From assembly GCA_028869325.1 (NCBI GenBank), contig JAGWST010000078.1, positions 1-8,544 of the forward strand: DNA of 8,544 nt. The letters run 5' to 3'. A model generated the notes under the pieces. The model did not search any database. It was not told the origin of the DNA and was given only the letters and a program-made list of their open reading frames with translations. Positions 6,245 through 8,544 of the stretch are shown piece by piece; the stretch's first letter is position 1; the number at the start of each line of letters is the position of its first letter. The translations under genes and the position numbers were made by a program. This DNA comes from a bacterium (lineage in GTDB: Bacteria > Vulcanimicrobiota > Vulcanimicrobiia > Vulcanimicrobiales > SCRA01).

Positions 6245-7245
6245 CAGTCTGACCGCTCCGCGTATTGACGCTGCCACGCCTGCTCCAGCAGGTGCAGCGT
6301 CTCCAGCTCCATCTCCGCCGCCAGGCGCCCCAGCGTGGCTAGCTCGATGCTGATCTCCTCGCCGCGCAGGTGGCGTGCCGCCTGCGAGAGCGCACCGATC
6401 CCCCATTTCACGTTGCCGTAGAGCTCCCAGTACCGCAGCCGCTCGAGCGAAAGGCCATGGCCGCCGGCGGCGCGGTACGCCTCCAAGAGGTGCTCGCGCG
6501 TGGTGATGCCTCCGGCGGCGAGATCGTTGCGCCCGAAACGCCAAGCGCGCACGCAAAACCAGCCGAGATCCTCATCGGGATCGCCGGCGTGCGCCAGCTC
6601 CCAATCGAGCACGCCGCGCAGGCCATCGGGCCCAACCACGAAGTTGCCGACGCGAAAATCGCCGTGCACCAGCGTCGTACGCTCTGGGTGCGGCGCGTTG
6701 AGGTGCAGCCAGCGCAGGCCCAACTCCAACGCGGGATGCCCCTCGCCGCAGTTATCGAGATCGCGTTCGAGCGCAGCCAGGAGATCGAGCACACCCTGCC
6801 CCTTCACCAGGAACGGCAGGCGCGCCGGATCGATTGCGTGGATGCGCACCAGCGCGCCCATGGTCTGCTCCGGCAGCACGTCGCGTGCGCGCGCGAACGC
6901 CTCGTCGCGCACCAGGCGGCGGCCGATGGTCTCGCCGGCGAGGTGCTCCATCAGAAAGGCCTGGCGCCCCTCGAGCATCATCGGCTCGTAGACGACGCGC
7001 GGTACGCGCACGCCGGCCTCGTAGGCCGCCTTCAAGAGCGCGTACTCCTCCGCCCGCGTGCGCGCCGCCGAGCTCAGCGATCCGCCCATGTCGCGTCGCA
7101 GCACCAAGTCTCGCTCGCCCTGCGCATCGCCGCCGACACGCACGATCCAGGCCTCCTGCGACGCACCGCCGGCCAGCCGCCGCATCGAGACCAGGTGCGC
7201 GCCGTAGCCGGCGAGGCGGCTCTCCAGCGCCTCCTTGATGCTCAT
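6244..7245 (-). CDS. APH-fold kinase, ACAD10/11-N-terminal-like (LvaA-type, putative 4-hydroxyacyl-CoA kinase)
   Basis: A 333-residue phosphotransferase-family kinase. The glycine-rich loop region is RRLAGGASQEAWIVRV (about 22-37). LVLRRD (Arg50/51) is in the ATP-binding strand where this subfamily commonly has LRR/LRK. A helix-C acid is found in RAEEYALL. The catalytic loop is LVHGDFRVGNFVV (His194, Asp196, Asn201) and the metal-binding motif is GVLDWELAHAGDP (Asp214). LDWELAHAGDPDEDLGW is characteristic of the ACAD10/ACAD11 and LvaA branch rather than of antibiotic-resistance enzymes. Family knowledge: LvaA with LvaB phosphorylates the 4-hydroxyl of 4-hydroxyvaleryl-CoA. The start overlaps the ACAD stop (ATGA) and the stop overlaps the LvaB-like start. 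The frame stays open upstream through the ACAD gene, but that part is antisense-like arginine/alanine-rich sequence and not part of this protein. The exact acyl-CoA substrate is unknown. Confidence 0.88.
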   Translation of the reverse strand: MSIKEALESRLAGYGAHLVSMRRLAGGASQEAWIVRVGGDAQGERDLVLRRDMGGSLSSAARTRAEEYALLKAAYEAGVRVPRVVYEPMMLEGRQAFLMEHLAGETIGRRLVRDEAFARARDVLPEQTMGALVRIHAIDPARLPFLVKGQGVLDLLAALERDLDNCGEGHPALELGLRWLHLNAPHPERTTLVHGDFRVGNFVVGPDGLRGVLDWELAHAGDPDEDLGWFCVRAWRFGRNDLAAGGITTREHLLEAYRAAGGHGLSLERLRYWELYGNVKWGIGALSQAARHLRGEEISIELATLGRLAAEMELETLHLLEQAWQRQYAERSD

Positions 7246-8426
7246 GCGCGCGCCTCGCGACGCCGGAACAGACGCGCGGCGATCGCCATGCGGTGCACCT
7301 CCGAGGGACCGTCGTAGATGCGAAACGGCCGCGACTCGCGCAAGAACGTCGCCAGCGGCAGATCGTCGGAGACGCCCAGCGCGCCGCACACCTGAAGCGC
7401 GCGATCGACGGCGCGAAAGACCGCCTCGGCGACGAACGTCTTGGCCATCGACGACTCGTGGCGCGCGCGCTCGCCGCGATCGAGCATCCACGCCGTGTGC
7501 CAGATCATCAGCCGCGCGGCGTGCAGCTCGATCTCCGTATCCGCCAACTGGAAGCCCACGCCTTGATGCTCGCCCAGCGTGCGGCCGAACGAGGTCCGCT
7601 CCGCGGCGCGCGCAACGGCGATCTCCTGCGCACGGGCAGCGATACCCAGCCAGCGCATGCAGTGCGTCAGGCGCGCCGGCGCCAGGCGCAGTTGGGCGTA
7701 ACGGAAGCCTTCGTCCACCTCGCCGAGAACGGCGTCGTCGCCGACTTCGCACGCCGCGAACGAGACGGCGCAGTGACCGCCGGGCGTCACGTGATCGAGG
7801 GTAGGAATGCGCCGCCGGACCCGCCATCCGGGGTTGCCGGCGTCGATCAGAAACATCGTGGCGCCGCGGTGCCCGTCCAGCTCCTCGGACGTGCGCGCCA
7901 TGCAGATCGCCAGGGCCGCTCCGTCGGCGCCCGTGATGAACCACTTCTCGCCGTCGATGACCCAGCCGTGTGCCGTCTTGCGCGCGCGCGTGCGCAGCAT
8001 CGCGGGATCGCTGCCCGCTCCCGGCGCCGGCTCCGTCATCGCGAAGCACGAGCGAATCTCCCCCGCCGCCAGCGGCTTGAGGTAACGCTCCCGCTGCGCG
8101 GGCGTCGCCACCTCGTGCAGCAGGTGCATGTTGCCCTCGTCGGGGGCGGCGGCGTTGATCGCCAGCGGCCCAAGTAGACTGCGGCCCGCCGCCTCGAAGA
8201 CCACGGCGGTCGAGCGCCAGTCTAGGCCCAGGCCGCCGTACGCGCGGGGCAGATGCGGAGCGAAGATGCCCTCGGCCCGCGCCTTCGCGCGCAGCGCCGC
8301 GATGCTCTGCACGTCCGGCGCTCCACCCTCCAGCTCTCGCTCCAGCGGCACCGCCTCGCGGTCGACGAAGGCGCGCACGCGGTCGCGCAGGGCAACCAGC
8401 TCGCCGGGCAGCGCGAAGTCGATCAC
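7242..8426 (-). CDS. Acyl-CoA dehydrogenase family protein, ACAD10/11 (LvaC)-like
   Basis: A 394-residue flavoprotein of normal length with the three-part ACAD fold: helical N-domain (1-125), beta domain (about 126-235) and helical C-domain (240-394). The FAD/substrate signature is CFAMTEPAPGAGSDPAM (about 127-143). INGEKWFITG-type sequence appears as IDGEKWFITGADG. ERTSFGRTLGEHQGVGFQLAD (about 276-296) starts the C-domain. The C-terminal motif is RIYDGPSEVHR (369-379), where the Glu of the common 'YEGT' catalytic motif is replaced by Asp372. This DGPxEVH form is typical of ACAD10/11-type enzymes, which can act on 4-phosphoacyl-CoA. Start is GTG at 8426, with only a weak purine-rich GGAAG about 11 bases upstream. 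It is the first gene of a five-gene run and overlaps the APH-like kinase gene by 4 bases. It could instead be a plain medium- or short-chain dehydrogenase, but the neighbours argue for the LvaC-like role. Confidence 0.92.
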   Translation of the reverse strand: MIDFALPGELVALRDRVRAFVDREAVPLERELEGGAPDVQSIAALRAKARAEGIFAPHLPRAYGGLGLDWRSTAVVFEAAGRSLLGPLAINAAAPDEGNMHLLHEVATPAQRERYLKPLAAGEIRSCFAMTEPAPGAGSDPAMLRTRARKTAHGWVIDGEKWFITGADGAALAICMARTSEELDGHRGATMFLIDAGNPGWRVRRRIPTLDHVTPGGHCAVSFAACEVGDDAVLGEVDEGFRYAQLRLAPARLTHCMRWLGIAARAQEIAVARAAERTSFGRTLGEHQGVGFQLADTEIELHAARLMIWHTAWMLDRGERARHESSMAKTFVAEAVFRAVDRALQVCGALGVSDDLPLATFLRESRPFRIYDGPSEVHRMAIAARLFRRREARA

Positions 8427-8512
8427 GTTGCGCGGCTTCCATGAGGCACGAGCTATTGCCTTGCGCCGCCAGGTAGGGAAACGGCGGCGGCAATGGCCAA
8501 GTGCCGCGGGTC
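8427..8512. promoter_or_regulatory. Divergent intergenic region upstream of the ACAD operon
   Basis: This 86-base gap lies between the ACAD gene (minus) and a probable new plus-strand gene, so it should hold both promoters. No convincing -35/-10 pair was recognised on either strand. Its main visible structure is a GC-rich inverted repeat at 8461-8493, with an outer ATTGCC/GGCAAT pair, described separately. No CRP-like or other familiar operator was recognised. Confidence 0.4.
8455..8494. repeat. GC-rich inverted repeat (possible hairpin or operator) upstream of ACAD
   Basis: On the plus strand, TTGCGCCGCC (8461-8470) pairs with GGCGGCG+CAA (8483-8489 and 8491-8493), leaving G8490 as a single bulge and a 12-base loop at 8471-8482. 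An alternative outer pairing joins ATTGCC (8455-8460) with GGCAAT (8489-8494). If transcribed as the ACAD leader it would be a stable hairpin. As DNA it could be a regulator site. There is no T-tract, so it does not look like an intrinsic terminator. Confidence 0.45.
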
Positions 8513-8544
8513 ATGAGCAACGCCGGTTATCTCCGTTATCCGAC
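8513..8544 (+). CDS. Start of a divergent gene, possibly tricorn-protease-like (S41 peptidase) N-terminus
   Basis: From ATG at 8513 the last 32 bases read MSNAGYLRYP with no stop before the window edge. Tricorn-like S41 peptidases and related beta-propeller proteins commonly open with a short 'GYLRxPxxxGD' stretch, in which the first propeller strand is followed by a conserved Gly-Asp. The visible ten residues match the first half of that pattern. GCCGCGGGTC precedes the ATG, a poor ribosome binding site. With so few residues this is suggestive only. The gene would be divergent from the ACAD operon, with an 86-base shared promoter region. Confidence 0.4.
   Translation, partial: MSNAGYLRYP

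Noticed and set aside
6244..7245. Aminoglycoside or other antibiotic resistance gene
   Set aside because: The fold is shared, but the LDWELAHAGDP motif and the ACAD and DUF6285 neighbours fit the metabolic ACAD10/11-LvaA branch.
7246..8520. N-terminal extension of the APH-like kinase to a 758-residue fusion
   Set aside because: The extension is out of frame with the ACAD gene and Arg-rich, with no family similarity. The ATG at 7245 with an ATGA overlap gives the normal kinase N-terminus.

Overview
The window is GC-rich bacterial DNA that is almost entirely coding. The only non-coding gaps longer than about 20 bases are two stretches of roughly 85 bases (961-1043 and 8427-8512). Most genes are joined by short overlaps or gaps of a few bases. 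A lipobox-type solute-binding protein, an FAD acyl-CoA dehydrogenase (ACAD) and a GluQRS-type synthetase suggest a free-living, high-GC heterotroph. Candidates are an Eremiobacterota (WPS-2)-like lineage or a high-GC proteobacterium; this placement is a guess, because no rRNA or marker gene is present.

Left block, minus strand (1-960): a VOC/glyoxalase-fold protein is followed, 3 bases after its stop and in the same frame, by an APC-family amino-acid permease that runs off the left edge.

Middle block, plus strand (1044-3749): three overlapping genes encode glutamyl-Q tRNA(Asp) synthetase (GluQRS), a family 5 (oligopeptide/dipeptide type) solute-binding lipoprotein without ABC partners in view, and a 60-residue two-helix membrane protein. 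The last gene converges on the right block with 2 bases between stop codons.

Right block, minus strand (8426 down to 3752): a compact five-gene run. It starts with an ACAD, an aminoglycoside-phosphotransferase-like (APH-like) kinase and a small DUF6285/LvaB-like protein. These three correspond to the split form of human ACAD10/ACAD11 and to LvaC-LvaA-LvaB of the Pseudomonas putida levulinate pathway. In those systems the kinase phosphorylates the 4-hydroxyl of a 4-hydroxyacyl-CoA and the dehydrogenase-like enzyme completes its removal. A histidine-phosphatase overlaps the end of the LvaB-like gene. A gluconokinase-type FGGY kinase follows, with an internal deletion plus frameshift around 4216-4249; it is a pseudogene or an assembly error.

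Right edge: ten codons of a divergent plus-strand gene starting at 8513 read MSNAGYLRYP, which resembles the extreme N-terminus of tricorn-protease-like S41 peptidases. The 86-base divergent gap contains a strong GC-rich inverted repeat.

No tRNA, rRNA, CRISPR array, insertion sequence or phage gene was seen. The most interesting unit is the putative 4-hydroxyacyl-CoA module with its attached phosphatase.
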